A stretch of 64,000 bases of DNA from Penicillus capitatus (GCA_965649825.1 OZ287698.1:1488001-1552000); one strand, 5' to 3'; positions 1 through 11,198 are shown, counted from the stretch's first letter. Translations and numbers: made by a program. Notes: a model not told the origin generated them from the sequence alone.

Positions 1-60
1 ACGTGCCACTACTAACGAGTTGACAAGTGTTGTCGACGCGATTCGTGCGTTGCAAACTCA

Positions 61-579
61 ATGGGTCGAATTTACGTCGAGTATGTGGAGGGGCGCCCCT
101 ATCGTTGTCGCCATTGCCACTGCCATCTGGCCACGGCCGATGACTTGTTGTCCAAAGTACCCTTAGCCTTCACGGCGACCGTCTCGACCGTCGAGTGCGT
201 TCGTGTGTTTGCAGCAATTCCATTCGAAGAACGGAAGAGCCTATCTCTTCAAAGGCGTGGTAAACGTGTGCTTTGGCTCCAAAGAAGAGCGCCTCATGAC
301 AACGGGTGTCCACATTGTCCGTGACGCATATTGCATTGGATGCATGCTACCCGTCGGCTGGAAATATGTAAGGGCCCATTGCACGATGCGGAGTGGTCAG
401 GAACGGTGACTGGGGTATGTTCGTTCGTGTAGGAAGTTGCTTATGAATATGAACAGAAATACAAAGAGGGCAAGTTCATTCTGGAATGTGTCAAGTTGGA
501 GACAGAGACAGGGTCACACGATCCTTGCTTTCCTGGCCAGGAGATGCGTTTCTCAGAACTCGGTGCAACCTGTCCCTGA
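61..579 (+). CDS. YPEL: Yippee-like zinc-binding protein
   Basis: Small Yippee/Mis18-fold protein of about 131 residues. I read three exons, 61-156, 215-367 and 433-579, split by introns of 58 and 65 bp with GT-AG ends, and the frame stays open across both joins. Two CxxC pairs frame the fold: CRHCH near residue 15 and CIGC near residue 75. The stretch between them (GRAYLFKGVVNV, then TTGVHIVRDAYC) is the family signature, followed by GWKYEVAYEYEQKYKEGKFI. The ATG at 61 starts directly with the conserved MGRIYVEYVEG segment. Family members are nuclear or centrosomal and the CTLH E3 ligase subunit YPEL5 is one. The biochemical role of others is poorly defined. The C-terminal tail of about 20 residues after ETETG is not conserved. 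The identification is firm; which YPEL subtype it is cannot be told. Confidence 0.93.
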
Positions 580-1154
580 CATCCATCTGGCCCAGTAAGA
601 AAGGGAGGCGGGGATGGACTCCTTAAAACGACGCGATCGGGCGTGATGGGACAGGTGTGTCTGTAGGGGAGGAGACCTGGGATGGCTGTGTCTGTACACT
701 AGCGGATGGATGGATCGGTGGGTGCGTGTGTGGGTGGGTGACGGTTACCTTTCTTTCGACATACTCCACAGCACAACACACCGCTCTTAGCATTCTGTGT
801 TTTTTATTCTTGCGGTCGTCGGACAATTCTGTACACAGAACTAAAGCCTGCCAGCTGGTTTTGGATCTTTTTTGGAGCTAAGTTATCCTCTGTATGTACG
901 CATGTACCCATAAACCCTTTGAAAGACACAGGATTCGTTCGCTCTTCAATCTCTGGCTGGTCTGTCTCTGGTATGGAAGCACAGCGATGTCTCGGCGTTT
1001 TGTCTTCAGCCATGATTCTTTTGATTTGACGACGGTTCAATGAAAATCTAGATGAATGCATTTTGAGGTGTCAAAATGGTCAGGCGTCTCATTCCGCTGC
1101 GTTTCGGATTGCGGCTGCCGTGCAGAAGCGCCACGTCGATTGCCGCAGGTCGTC
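580..1154. other. Intergenic region, no gene seen
   Basis: About 575 bp between the Yippee stop and the IDH start. Short open frames exist on both strands but none has a recognisable domain or credible splice partners. It includes a GT-rich low-complexity patch around 690-740. It presumably holds the Yippee 3' UTR and the IDH promoter and 5' UTR. Confidence 0.6.
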
Positions 1155-2843
1155 ATGTTATCGCGACTAGCTTATGTTACGCGACGATTGGGAGGAGAAT
1201 CGATATTGCCCAGCAGCAGTGTCGCCGTCGCCATGTCTTCGGCAGAACGCGTCGGCACGACACAGATCGACACGTTCCGATGCCTCAATACATTCTGTAT
1301 GATAGGATCGACGATGCGTCTGTTCGCCACGGGCGAAAAGATCAAAGTGACGGAACCGGTCGTCGATCTGGACGGCGACGAAATGACCAGGTCGTCTCGA
1401 CCTCTCCGAAACCTCCAGCACACCATTCTAACGCGATGCTGTCTGTAGAGTGATCTGGAGAATGATAAAAGAAAAGGTCCATTCGGATGGCTCGTGACAG
1501 AAATGAGATGCCTGTTTGGCGGCCCTGTTGACTGTAGTTGATATTTCCGTACGTGGATGTGAACATGGAGTACTACGATTTGGGTTTGCCGCATCGAGAT
1601 GCCACAGACGATCAAGTCACGATCGATGCGGCTCATGCCATAAAAGTGTGATCGCTCACTCTTTTGCCTTACATACAGATGCCGACCACACGATATACAG
1701 AAACACAAAGTTGGTATCAAATGCGCAACGATCACACCTGACGAAGCACGCGTGGAAGAATTTAAGCTTAAGAAGGTCAGGAACCGCGTCGGCAGTCTGT
1801 TGCTGGTGTGGCACTGGTGCGGTGCAGATGTGGAAGAGTCCCAACGGAACGATCCGTAATATACTGAACGGTACCGTATTCCGTGAGCCCATTGTGGTGT
1901 CGAATATTCCAAGACTGGTTCCGGGATGGAAGAAGCCGATCGTCGTGGGCAGACATGCATTTGGCGATCAGTATCGCGCCACAGACATGTTGGTGAGCAG
2001 TCCCGGAAAACTCGAACTCGTTTTCACTCCCAACGACGGCGGATCGCCCGAAAGACACGAAGTCTTTGACTTCGCCTCTAACGGAGGCGTGGGACTAGCC
2101 ATGTACAACACGGACGATTCGATTCGTGGATTTGCCAAGTCCTGTTTCGAATATGCCCTGCAGAAAGAGTGGCCACTTTACCTATCGACCAAAAACACGA
2201 TTCTGAAGAAGTATGATGGCAGGTGAGATGGCCTGGATGGTCAGAGGGCTGTCAGACATGACATATGTGGTGGTTCAGATTTATGATGCTCTTTCAGGAG
2301 ATCTACGAAAAGGCTTACCAGAAGAGATTCGAGGATGCCAAGATCTGGTATGAGCATCGACTCATCGATGACATGGTCGCTCAGGCGCTCAAGTCTCAAG
2401 GAGGATTTGTGTGGGCCTGCAAGAACTATGATGGCGATGTGCAATCGGATATCGTGGCTCAGGGATACGGGTCTCTTGGCCTCATGACGAGTGTTCTGGT
2501 CACACCAGACGGTCAAACCGTCGAGGCGGAAGCGGCCCATGGGACAGTGACACGTCACTGGCGTCAGTACCAGAAGGGCCAACCGACATCGACCAACCCC
2601 GTCGCCAGTATCTTTGCCTGGACCCGTGGTCTGGAACACAGAGCCAAGCTAGATGGCAACACCGCTCTGGGCAAATTCTGTGCGGATTTGGAGAAAGCCG
2701 TGATTCTGACCATCGAAGACGGCGACATGACAAAGGATCTAGCCATCTGTGTGCACGGCACTTCGAAAGTGACACCTGACCAATACCTAGCAACGGAGCC
2801 ATTCATGGACAAGATTGCTGACAAACTGGCGACGTTGATGTGA
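1155..2843 (+). CDS. IDH: NADP-dependent isocitrate dehydrogenase, probably mitochondrial
   Basis: Converts isocitrate to 2-oxoglutarate with NADP+. Six exons give about 468 residues: 1155-1390, 1449-1476, 1538-1645, 1701-1775, 1828-2222 and 2279-2843. One micro-exon is only 28 bp. Diagnostic eukaryotic NADP-IDH blocks are present in order: [64 protein letters not shown], the [25 protein letters not shown] core, [54 protein letters not shown] and [15 protein letters not shown]. The first 65 or so residues ([16 protein letters not shown]...) are Arg/Ser-rich without acids, which suggests a mitochondrial presequence. An in-frame ATG at 1056 would lengthen it, but the 1155 start gives the better targeting peptide. 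The DDX51-like gene converges from the other strand 59 bp after the stop. Confidence 0.96.
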
Positions 2844-2902
2844 ACAGAACACGATGAACGCAACCGAGTCCTTTAACATCCATCATCACACCTTTCATCT
2901 CG

Positions 2903-4667
2903 CTATGTCCTCCTTCTCTTGTTGGTCATTGCATCGAGCGCGGCATCCACCTCACCTTTCAGAGGCTTCAGATCTTCAACCGTCAGCCTGCGCTGCTCCA
3001 TGACGATACCGAGCTTTGCTGTCAGATGCGAGAATGCTTTTTCGTCCATCGCTTTTCGCAGGAGAGAAACAGCCACGCCTCTCTGCTCCAATCGAGCCGT
3101 TCGGCCGACCCTACACATTGAACGGATCGACAGGGACCATCAACGATTGATCTTGACAGGCGCACCGATGAACGTAGGTTTTGGAGTGGGTCGGTGCATC
3201 GTAGCTGATGACGCAGTCCACGTCTTTCATATCGAGACCCCTTGCCATCACATCCGATGCCACCAATACACAACCACCTCTGCATCGCTTACGGTGAACA
3301 GACAGCGAGAGGAGAGAGAAGAGACTGTACGACTGTCTGAATCTCTTGAGTGATTTCTTGAACGTATTCCTTGACAGATCGCCGCAACCTTCGACGACCT
3401 TTTCATTCAGGAACTGTACATTCTTTAGCATCTCTGTCAGTCTAGTAATGAAGATGGATAGTGTGAGGTCAGATGGTCACACGTCACACTTTTGGCTCAT
3501 GTCTGTTGTGGAGCAGAAGACAATGATCCGGGAGTCTGGCGACTGGTGGAGGAGACCTACCAGAGCCAAAGGACGCAACGGTGCAGGGACGATGACTTTC
3601 TGGTGCCGCAATCCAATAGGGAACTGATATCTCTGTAATCCGCCCCCTTCTGAACAGATCATTCGCGGTGCGTGGAGCTCCAGAAGCTTCAGCTGATGCA
3701 CATCGTGAGATACGGTCGCCGATACCACAATCTTCTGCAAACGCTGCCCTGTATGCAGCCAGAGAATGACAAATCTCCATGAGCAGATGATGTGACAGAC
3801 CCTCCATACATATCGTGCTTGTGTCTTGCCTCGATCGCCGAATCAAAAGGGGCAGACAGTCTCGGTGACGTCGTTTCATCAAATGATCTGCCTCGTCCAA
3901 AACCTAAACAACTGATGAGAGACAGACCACGTCACGTCGGGTAGATGGGTGGATACCAGAAAGCGAAGGTGACGGAGTGAGAATCCATAAGTGTGATCCA
4001 AATGTGTGACAAGTCTGCCAGGAGTGCTCAACAGAATGTCTACCGTGCCATCCCATCCGACAGAATCCGATCTCTCGCATGCCATTCGCAGCATCTGCAT
4101 CTCGGCGGCGAGAGAGTCTTGACCCAGACAGCCGAGACGAAGATGCAGGTCTCTGCACAAGGGACTTAACCATCGCATCACCTACACCTCTCCTTCCAGG
4201 CAGATCTGTCTACTTTGGCGCTGCACCTGATCCATCAGGGGTTTGGTGGGCAACAGAATGATGGCCCTTAGACAGTGGACAGGTTCCGGATCGCTTCTGT
4301 CTCGAAGCCATCGATACTGGACGTCATGTATGGGGTCCGTTACTGTATGAGATGCTGCAGAATGGGTAAGGTGTAGGCGAGTGTTTTGCCAGATCCTGTT
4401 GGGAAAGAGAGACAGATGTCGTGTCTCGTGCTGTTTCCGCCGCACAGCACTTCCCACGTGGCGCATTGCGGTGCCAGGATCTCAGTGAACCCACCTATAC
4501 AGAGAGCGCTTACCCAGTGCGGCCTGTGATCAGGAATCGATCTTCTTGCGTTTTTCCATGGCGCTATAGATTCTGTGATCGAGTTGTGGCACATCCGCCA
4601 GCGCCAGCCGGCGACCGGCAGCAGTTTCGATCGGATGCTGAATCCATGGCAGCGCAGCGTGATGCAT
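2903..4667 (-). CDS. DDX51: DEAD-box RNA helicase, DDX51/Dbp6-like
   Basis: ATP-dependent RNA helicase of the DDX51/Dbp6 branch, which acts in nucleolar 60S pre-ribosome maturation. Seven or so exons carry the motifs in order: PTGSGKT (Walker A), LPTKPL (variant Ia), STPGRL, VDEAD (II), SAT (III), VFCSTT (IV), [13 protein letters not shown] (V) and HRVGRTAR (VI). [11 protein letters not shown] before motif II and [16 protein letters not shown] are typical of the DDX51 group. The N-terminus (LPWIQHP...[17 protein letters not shown]) matches the pre-Q region of that group, which fixes the start at 4667. The first intron (4549-4495) appears to use a GC donor (gcaaga), because no GT donor keeps the frame; with it the protein reads [12 protein letters not shown]. 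The C-terminus ends with NKRRRT, a basic tail. Subfamily assignment rests on recalled signatures. Confidence 0.85.
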
Positions 4668-4731
4668 AGAGGCCCAACGCAAAGACGTCCCATCACCAGC
4701 CTTTCGTCGACGTCTTGCTCGCTGTGTGAAG

Positions 4732-6898
4732 ATGCTGTTGGCGGGACGCTACCAGAGACTCGACGTCATCGGTCGCGGCTCCTTTGGAGATGTCTACCGA
4801 GGGTATGACCACATCCATTGCCTAACAGACGCACCAATGTGTCTTCCCGATTCAGTATCGACACGCGAACCGACAGAGAAGTCGCCCTCAAAGTCATCGA
4901 GCTCGATAACTGGTAACATCTATCCTTCTCACTACTCGATACATACACGAGTACATATGCCCACAGCCAAGATGATATCGACGATATTCACAAGGTGTGA
5001 CCCAGAAACGCAATTCCTGAAAAGAGTGAGAGAATGAGTGAGATGTGGATTGGACAGGAAATTGCTGCTTTGGCCAACTGCAGTTGTCCGAATATCACCG
5101 AATACTACGACTCCGTTATTTTTCAGGACTCTTCTGAACTGCTCATCGTGATGGAGCTAATGGCCTGTGCCGTCTCAGACTTGGTAGACAACAATACATG
5201 ACGCGATCAGCCCATAACACAGCGCAATGTCTTTTCAGATTCAGATGGCGCCTTTGGATGAACTGCTTATTGCCTTTGTGCTCAGAGAAGTGCTTCAGGC
5301 CTTGGCATATCTGCATGATCAGAATCGTATGCACCGCGATATCAAGGCGGCGAATGTTTTGCTCTCTCGTCAGGCCAAAGTGAAGATTGCAGATTTTGGA
5401 GTGGCTGGTCAACTGACAGGCACCTTGGCCTTCAAGAGCAAGACATTTGTGGGCACACCATACTGGATGGCCCCCGAGGTGATTCAGTCTTCAGAGGGGT
5501 ATACTAAGACGGCAGATGTGTGGTCCTTGGGCATTACTGCCATTGAGATGGCGCACGGCCGTCCACCGAGATCCGATATGAATCCGATGAAAGTGCTGTT
5601 GATGGTGCCGCAAGCCGATCCGCCAGAATTGGAGGGGCCCTTTTCGGATTGCTTTAAAGAATTTGTGAAGCTCTGTTTGACGATGGATCCTGAACAACGG
5701 CCTCCAGCCCATGCCCTTCTCACACATGATTTTGTTCGCCGAGCGACGGCGCCGCCAGATCTGGCTAGTCAGGTAAGACACATAGGAAGAGGTCGGCTGT
5801 TTAGGCGCGGTTATGTGGTTAGGTGGCTGCCGCTGTGGCACGACGTCCTCCGATTCCTCAGTTTCAGCGTGGACCCACACGTCCCCAACGACCCTCTCAG
5901 ATTCCTGGCCCCAAATGGGATTTCGGCAAGTATAGTGGCGCGCCGCCGAGTGTCCGAATTCCGAGTCTCGATCAGGTAGTGCCTCTCACTCTCCTGATCG
6001 TATCACACATCGTGCAATGTTCATCAGTCCATGTCGATGGATGCGACGCGGACAACATTGGAAAGTCCGGGAAGTGCCATGAACTGGGGGAATACTGTAG
6101 AGGGACCACCTATATCGCCCATCCATGAGAACGCTTTTGCGGGAGGGACAGTGAAACGGGAGACGGGATCGCGTCCGTCTTTGGCACAGACGCTCATGAC
6201 TCAGAGCAGTTTGACAGGAAACGAGGCACTGTTCAGTTCACGTTTCCCGGAACCCCCATCTCCTACAGCTGCCTCCTCTCAGCCCGTCCCGTTAGAAGTA
6301 AAATCGATAGCTTCTCGACAGCTTCGTTGTCTATGCCATCCATAAATGTAGGCAGAGCCATCGGGGACGTTGCCGAATGCCTCGGTCAGTCGTATCACAA
6401 GTCAAAGCAGTTCATTCAAATCGCCCTCAGATGGCGGCGTCTATATGCAACTACTGCATCCGGCCTTTACGACGGCCTGCAAAAATCATAACATCTCTGA
6501 GCTGACGCCAACGGTCCTGTCTAGCCTCGAAGAAATCGAACGCCGAGTGCACCTTTCTTTGACGCTTTTCACTCCACGTGATACACCTACCTCTCTGTCA
6601 TAGGCACCAGGTGTGCTGCTGACCATGATGAGCGAGTTGCTGAACATCCTGAGCACCACCGATGCTGTCACCATGCAACCGTTGCTGCAAACATTGCTCG
6701 TGAACTCAGGCCTCATCCATCAACATCAAGCTCAGGATACCGATGACATTAAGTCCCTCGGGAGCTTTCTCCTTTCACGGTCACATCCCACCTTTCCTCT
6801 CCGGCCATAACTGGCGGCGCTTTTCTTTTAGATGGAAGGGACCTGTTGCCAGTGATATGCTTATCATGATGCTCAATGCCATGAAGCTTAAACAGTGA
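4732..6898 (+). CDS. STE20/germinal-centre-type protein kinase
   Basis: Serine/threonine kinase of the GCK (MST3/4, SPS1) class. The kinase domain spans the first 290 or so residues and is complete: glycine loop IGRGSFGDVY, catalytic lysine in VALKVIEL, HRDIKAANVL catalytic loop, DFGVAG magnesium loop, and the GTPYWMAPEVI activation-segment signature of the STE20 family. It also has DVWSLGITAIEMA and DPEQRPPA. About eight exons are joined by 50-75-bp introns. The tail is rich in Ser, Pro and Thr (RPPIPQFQRGP..., PPSPTAASSQPVP) and then a helical block ending MLIMMLNAMKLKQ. The last intron (donor at 6776) replaces an apparent stop at 6808, extending the protein to 6898. GCK kinases act upstream of MAPK or NDR pathways; the target here is unknown. 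The ATG at 4732 precedes LLAGRYQRLDVIG directly. Confidence 0.9.
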
Positions 6899-6966
6899 AA
6901 GCATTCAGAGTGCCATTGCGTTATGACAAGGATGGACTACAGCGTCTTAACGCACAACAATAATCA

Positions 6967-7560
6967 TCACTTTGTCGTGCTCTTGGCTGTGTAATCTTGG
7001 GGATCCGATTCCAACATACTGCATCGAACCAGCACAACAGAATGAGATGCGTCGTCTACAGAGGGTAAAGCATCCATACCTGACGGAACTCCTCACAATA
7101 GCTCTGCCAATGGCATTGATCCAGTCCTCCTTTTCTTTATCGGTATCCGCTATGAAGAACATCCGATCAGGTTCGTTAGTGGTGATTTCGAAGGAATTGG
7201 GTTTGTTCAGCGTATCTTCAGCTCCCTTTATTGACAGGCAACTGTTTACAAGGATGACACCGCGCGGAACGCTTTCCTGTCAAGAATGCTGTGTTAGAGG
7301 CCAAGACATGGTCGACAGTGTTGAGCTGACCGACGTCACGATGTCCGATTTGAACCAGAAAATTTTTCCCTGTTTTAGAACAAACCAGCGTCGACGCCAT
7401 GTCTTGATGTACTCTCCTGTGACGAGATTTCGACAATGGAGGGATAGAAAGAGAAGGCCGGACCTTGTTTCATCAGCCATCCGGCTCGTTCGGGACTCTC
7501 CCAAAACGGAGTACTCGTCATCGATGAGGCACTACGTCCAAACAGTTGATGCATGGACAT
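6967..7560 (-). CDS. PH1: AtPH1-like pleckstrin-homology protein
   Basis: Short protein that is essentially one PH domain of about 140 residues, colinear with plant PH1. The chain reads PERAGWLMKQG, then EYIKTWRRRWFVLKQGKIFWF, then PRGVILVNSCLSIKGAEDTL, then MFFIADTDKEKEDWINAIGR. The basic strand KTWRRRWFVLK is the phosphoinositide-binding signature, and the conserved tryptophan of the C-terminal helix (DWINAIG) is present. Plant PH1 sits on late endosomal membranes. Four exons are joined by introns of about 50-70 bp, and a last short exon gives SMLESDPQDYTAKSTTK before the stop at 6967-6969. The start at 7560 (MSMHQLFG) is chosen because the next upstream in-frame codon is GTG. The 3' end converges with the kinase gene, whose stop lies 68 bp away. 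Confidence 0.88.
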
Positions 7561-7699
7561 CTCCGTTACGAACACACGAGAGTTGCATCCATCAATGTCA
7601 CATCATGAGACGCGATCAAAGCAGGCAAGGATATCGCAATGGATGGCGGACGATTGAGTGAGCGAACGTACGAACGCCGTTAAAAAACGAACGCAGACT

Positions 7700-9397
7700 T
7701 TACACATGCAGATGTTTGCGTGCTCTCTTGCGACGCGAACGGAAGAGGGCGACCAAGACAGACAGAACAAAGGCAGTGAGTGCCACTGCTGTAATATAGG
7801 TGGGCAGATAGAAAGACGAGACTTCGACAGGACGGCCCGTGAGGTGCAGACGACTGTGATGATAATTGTCTGCTTTTATGTCGCCCCTTGCCACAAAGAC
7901 ACGGCATCTTATATCATCCATAATTTTGTCGATTCCCAGGTGGAGGCAGCGAATCTTCTCCATCGCCTCCAGTCGTTGAGCATCCGATTGTGATGTGACA
8001 CTTGAATCGGATTGGGCGTAGCTGAAACTCGGCAGAGAAGGAATATACGTACGACAGATCTCACACGACGCTCGGCAATTGTCTCGCATATACATCCACG
8101 TGTTGTCGCACTCTTTTCTCTGTCTCCAGTAGAGGCAGAACTCGTGATCATCGTGACAGATGACGCCAGGGATGTGCAGGTACGCATACATCTCGTCCAA
8201 TTCCTTCTCGATCTTGTCCACGATGCCACACTGCTCCTCGACGGCTTCTTTCTGATCGGTGCATTCGCGTCGATGCCGCTCGCACAATGCCTTGTTGATG
8301 GTATTGACGACATCGATGGCCAGCAGATGGCTGTACTTCTTTCTCGGTTCTCTCTCTGTGATACTACTCTTGGGATAGGGCGGATGCAGCAAGAGACCGA
8401 TGTCTTCGGCTGTCTTTCTGTTGGCGCTCATGTTCCAAGGCGGACACCGCAGAGACTCGAAATCAAAGTGCTCGTGTTTGCTGAAGACATAGTTGCCCAC
8501 TTCATTCCTGAGTCCATAGTGGACAATGACTGGGATGTCTTTCACTGGATATCCAGGGTAGTACTGCACGGCTGACTCGACCTTGTGTCGGATTCCGACC
8601 TTTGCAGCGGCAAAGACGTAACCGTACATCTCCGAAATCCATGCCTTCTGTCCTTGCTTAATTTTGGTATCGCCGGTTAGATTCCAGGCATTGGGATCTT
8701 CTCGGACAGCCTCGGTGTAGCTCAGCCACAGTGGAGCGATTTTGGCTAAATCGCGTGTCCTCACAAAGTAAAAGGCCCCGGCTTCGTCTGCCCGTCTGCC
8801 CGATGGTCCACCATAGTGATCTTCTTTTCGAGGGACGTCCGGTATGTGCCGATCTGCCAAGGCGTTGTTCACTCCTGCGAGGTAGTTGTAGTGTGAGGAC
8901 AGCGCATATCCTTCTGGGACTTCGAAGTCTTTCAGCGTAAAAGGTTGCTTGAATATCATATCTGGGTCCAAAATGAGAGTCCATTCAGCTGTCGGGAGTC
9001 GTTCTGCCAACCAAAACATCATGGAGACAGGCTTGTTGTAAGGCTGATAGTAGTCTCCCGTAATGGGATGCTGTTTCCAGTTAGGCACGACGAGGGTGTC
9101 CATAATGGCCAAGTCCTCGTCCTTCAGCTTCTCCTTAGCTTCATCCTCGTTGCAGCTGATGACTCGGGTAATTTTTCCAGGCTGCCCCACTTTGTCGAAG
9201 GTATACTTCATCGCGAGCGCCTGGTAAACGAAATACGACTTGAAGCATTCCGTTGAAATGACCACATGAATCGCCCCCTTCTCGGACCCGATAACAGGGT
9301 CGTCTAAGATAGTCGGCAGCGCTCTTTCTGTACTAGCATTGACTAGGAGGATCCTTCCGGCGAGGACCAAGTATACGAGTATGCGCCAATCCTGCAT
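7700..9397 (-). CDS. SGT1: Peptidyl-serine alpha-galactosyltransferase-like (SGT1 type) with ShKT domain
   Basis: Intronless 565-residue Golgi or ER glycosyltransferase resembling Chlamydomonas/plant SGT1, which adds galactose to serine in hydroxyproline-rich wall proteins. After a hydrophobic N-terminus (residues 5-20) the catalytic region begins GAIHVVISTECFKSYFVYQA, with NKPVSMMFWLAE and the DPDMIFKQPF motif (DxD-type metal site), then GYALSSHYNYLAGV, a disordered-looking DEAGAFYFVRT, and WISEMYGYVFAAAKVG. A six-cysteine ShKT-like module (CHDDHEFCLYW...CRASCEIC) lies near residue 425. A transmembrane segment near the C-terminus (YITAVALTAFVLSVLVALF) is followed by RSRRKRARKH, giving a type-I-like anchor. 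This domain order matches SGT1. No intron in 1.7 kb is unusual for this window. Confidence 0.88.
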   Translation of the reverse strand: MQDWRILVYLVLAGRILLVNASTERALPTILDDPVIGSEKGAIHVVISTECFKSYFVYQALAMKYTFDKVGQPGKITRVISCNEDEAKEKLKDEDLAIMDTLVVPNWKQHPITGDYYQPYNKPVSMMFWLAERLPTAEWTLILDPDMIFKQPFTLKDFEVPEGYALSSHYNYLAGVNNALADRHIPDVPRKEDHYGGPSGRRADEAGAFYFVRTRDLAKIAPLWLSYTEAVREDPNAWNLTGDTKIKQGQKAWISEMYGYVFAAAKVGIRHKVESAVQYYPGYPVKDIPVIVHYGLRNEVGNYVFSKHEHFDFESLRCPPWNMSANRKTAEDIGLLLHPPYPKSSITEREPRKKYSHLLAIDVVNTINKALCERHRRECTDQKEAVEEQCGIVDKIEKELDEMYAYLHIPGVICHDDHEFCLYWRQRKECDNTWMYMRDNCRASCEICRTYIPSLPSFSYAQSDSSVTSQSDAQRLEAMEKIRCLHLGIDKIMDDIRCRVFVARGDIKADNYHHSRLHLTGRPVEVSSFYLPTYITAVALTAFVLSVLVALFRSRRKRARKHLHV

Positions 9398-9442
9398 AGA
9401 AGCCGAGAAAGAACTCTCGATGCAACTACAATGATGTGACCG

Positions 9443-10474
9443 CTACAAGAAGAGAACGGGCTCTTGAAAGACGTCTCCCGTCTTTTGAAAACAGATGTGA
9501 CAGGCTTTGAGTTTCTGTTTGAGTTCCAAGACCGATTCAAGCGTCAAGGCGTCGCAGCGCATGACCCTTAAATCACGTAAAGGGAGAGAACTGAGTGACT
9601 GGACAGTGCCTTGAGGCATCAAGAGATGGCAGAAGTTCGCGATGAGAGAGGTGAGGTTCTTGCATCCCCTCAAATGTACAAAGGAAGCATCGGAGACATC
9701 GGTTGACGAGACGTCCAGCAGTTGCAGGCAGGACAGGGCACTCAAGTGGCGGAATCCACGTCCACGAATCCCCTTGGATGAAGAGAGGCACAGTGCTGTG
9801 AGTCTGGTAAGGGCAGAAAGAAAACGCAGCCCGTTATCATCGATGCTGCATTTCTGTAAAGACAGCTTCTCCAGCCTCGACATCGAGGAGAGAAAGAGAT
9901 AGTCGGCAGAATCCAGAGTGCCATCTCCATCGAATTCGAGTCGGGTAAGCTGCGCCAAGCGTGTCAGAGACGGAACGCCCCGAGCTGTGATGGTGAGATA
10001 GCCGCCAATGTGCACCGATCGCAGTCCGGAACAGCAGGTGAGAACCTCCAGTGCTCTGTCATTGATGTGACGGATCTCGAGTTGCTGCAGTTGCGTGAGA
10101 GACGAGAGACAGTGTAGCTCGGAATACATAAGGATCGATTCAGAGATTTCTGCCACAGGATCGGACATGAGAGCAGACGGAGTGCAGGGTTTGCATCTCT
10201 TGAGGTCCAAGACACGAAGAGAGGGGCATTGGGTCACCATATACGATAACTGTTTCAGATAACACCTGGGAGCCAAGAAATGCAAATTCTTCAAAACAAC
10301 GCGTCGCCAATTTCGACAGACAGAAGCCGCTTCACGCAGTGTCCATGTCCAGGGGTCCTCAAATGGCGCATCGGAGTCGCCTCGTTGGCGTTCAATATAG
10401 AGGACGCACTTCGCAAATACGTCATCGGGCAAAGAAGACCAGCAATGACACGTGCTTTCCATGATGTCTGACAT
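9443..10474 (-). CDS. F-box/leucine-rich-repeat protein
   Basis: Predicted SCF ubiquitin-ligase substrate adaptor of 343 residues in one exon. The N-terminus carries a short F-box (WSSLPDDVFAKCVLYIER...VCRNWRRVV). It is followed by about eight LRRs of the RNI/FBXL type, for example LRVLDLKRCKPC, LQQLEIRHINDRAL, LEKLSLQKCSIDDNGLRFL, LTALCLSSSKGIRGRG and LQLLDVSSTDVSDASF. The frame stays open upstream into the divergent CW gene, but the ATG at 10474 is the only start that leaves that gene intact. The gene is head-to-head with the CW zinc-finger gene, with 42 bp between the two start codons, so the promoters must overlap or lie in coding sequence. The substrate is unknown. Confidence 0.85.
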   Translation of the reverse strand: MSDIMESTCHCWSSLPDDVFAKCVLYIERQRGDSDAPFEDPWTWTLREAASVCRNWRRVVLKNLHFLAPRCYLKQLSYMVTQCPSLRVLDLKRCKPCTPSALMSDPVAEISESILMYSELHCLSSLTQLQQLEIRHINDRALEVLTCCSGLRSVHIGGYLTITARGVPSLTRLAQLTRLEFDGDGTLDSADYLFLSSMSRLEKLSLQKCSIDDNGLRFLSALTRLTALCLSSSKGIRGRGFRHLSALSCLQLLDVSSTDVSDASFVHLRGCKNLTSLIANFCHLLMPQGTVQSLSSLPLRDLRVMRCDALTLESVLELKQKLKACHICFQKTGDVFQEPVLFL

Positions 10475-10516
10475 GACGCAACGCTGTTCGATGTCATTAT
10501 TGCTGGTTTGCAAAGA

Positions 10517-11198
10517 ATGAAGATGCAAGAAGATCCCAAAGTCGAGTTTGTGGAGGATTTGTGGGTGCAATGCGATGCGCCTTCGTGTCGAAAATGGCGG
10601 CGACTGCCAGCAGGGACTGTAGTGGATGATCACGTCCGTTGGTACTGTCGGATGAATCCCGACACGCGATACAACGCCTGCGATATCGAAGAGGAGCACT
10701 ATGACGAACGGAATGAGATTCTGTTGACGGCTGCCAAGGCCGAACCTAAACCGAAAGGACGACATCGTTCAAAGCGACGCAAACAGGACGCCAAGACGGA
10801 ACCTGCCGAGAAGGCCATCTCGCCAAAGGCAGAGTTACAGAAACGGCAGCAATGGTGCGAGAAGAAGCTCAAGGCATTGGCAGAATCACTCGAACGGGTC
10901 GCCTGGACACACGAAGACCAGCAGTACCTCCACGTGCACGCTCCGGAAGGCGCCAAACGTGTGCTGGAATGCCTGGATCTCTCTTCTGCCCTCGCCTACT
11001 TCACACAGGTCGTACACGACCCCCTATATCAACGTCAGGCCACTGACGATCTTGATTCCTCACGGTGTGCAGACAGCGGATGATCAACGGCAGTCGATGC
11101 TGGAGCAGATCAAAGAGGTCCATCAGTTACATCTGAAACAGGCATTGGAGCAGGCCATGGGAGATATTCAGGGGATGCTGAAAGAGCTCTCGACTTGA
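10517..11198 (+). CDS. CW-type zinc-finger protein
   Basis: Nuclear protein of about 205 residues in two exons (10517-11008 and 11073-11198). The CW zinc finger fills residues 14-60: DLWVQCDAPSCRKWRRLP, then DDHVRWYCRMNPDTRYNAC, with the four zinc cysteines and the conserved tryptophans that read methylated histone H3K4 in other CW proteins. A basic linker (KPKGRHRSKRRKQDAK) looks like a nuclear signal. The C-terminal half is helical (ELQKRQQWCEKKLKALAESLERV, then QSMLEQIKEVHQLHLKQALEQA), probably coiled coil. The intron at 11009-11072 removes a stop and keeps phase. It shares a 42-bp start-to-start gap with the divergent F-box gene. The CW call is firm and the overall family is unknown. Confidence 0.9.

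Noticed and set aside
1056-1154. Upstream ATG for the IDH gene
   Set aside because: It would add a Cys/Trp-containing stretch unlike a targeting peptide; the ATG at 1155 gives a typical mitochondrial presequence.
10475-10765. F-box gene extended upstream across the CW gene
   Set aside because: Open only by chance on the antisense strand of a conserved CW exon; the ATG at 10474 gives an intact F-box start.
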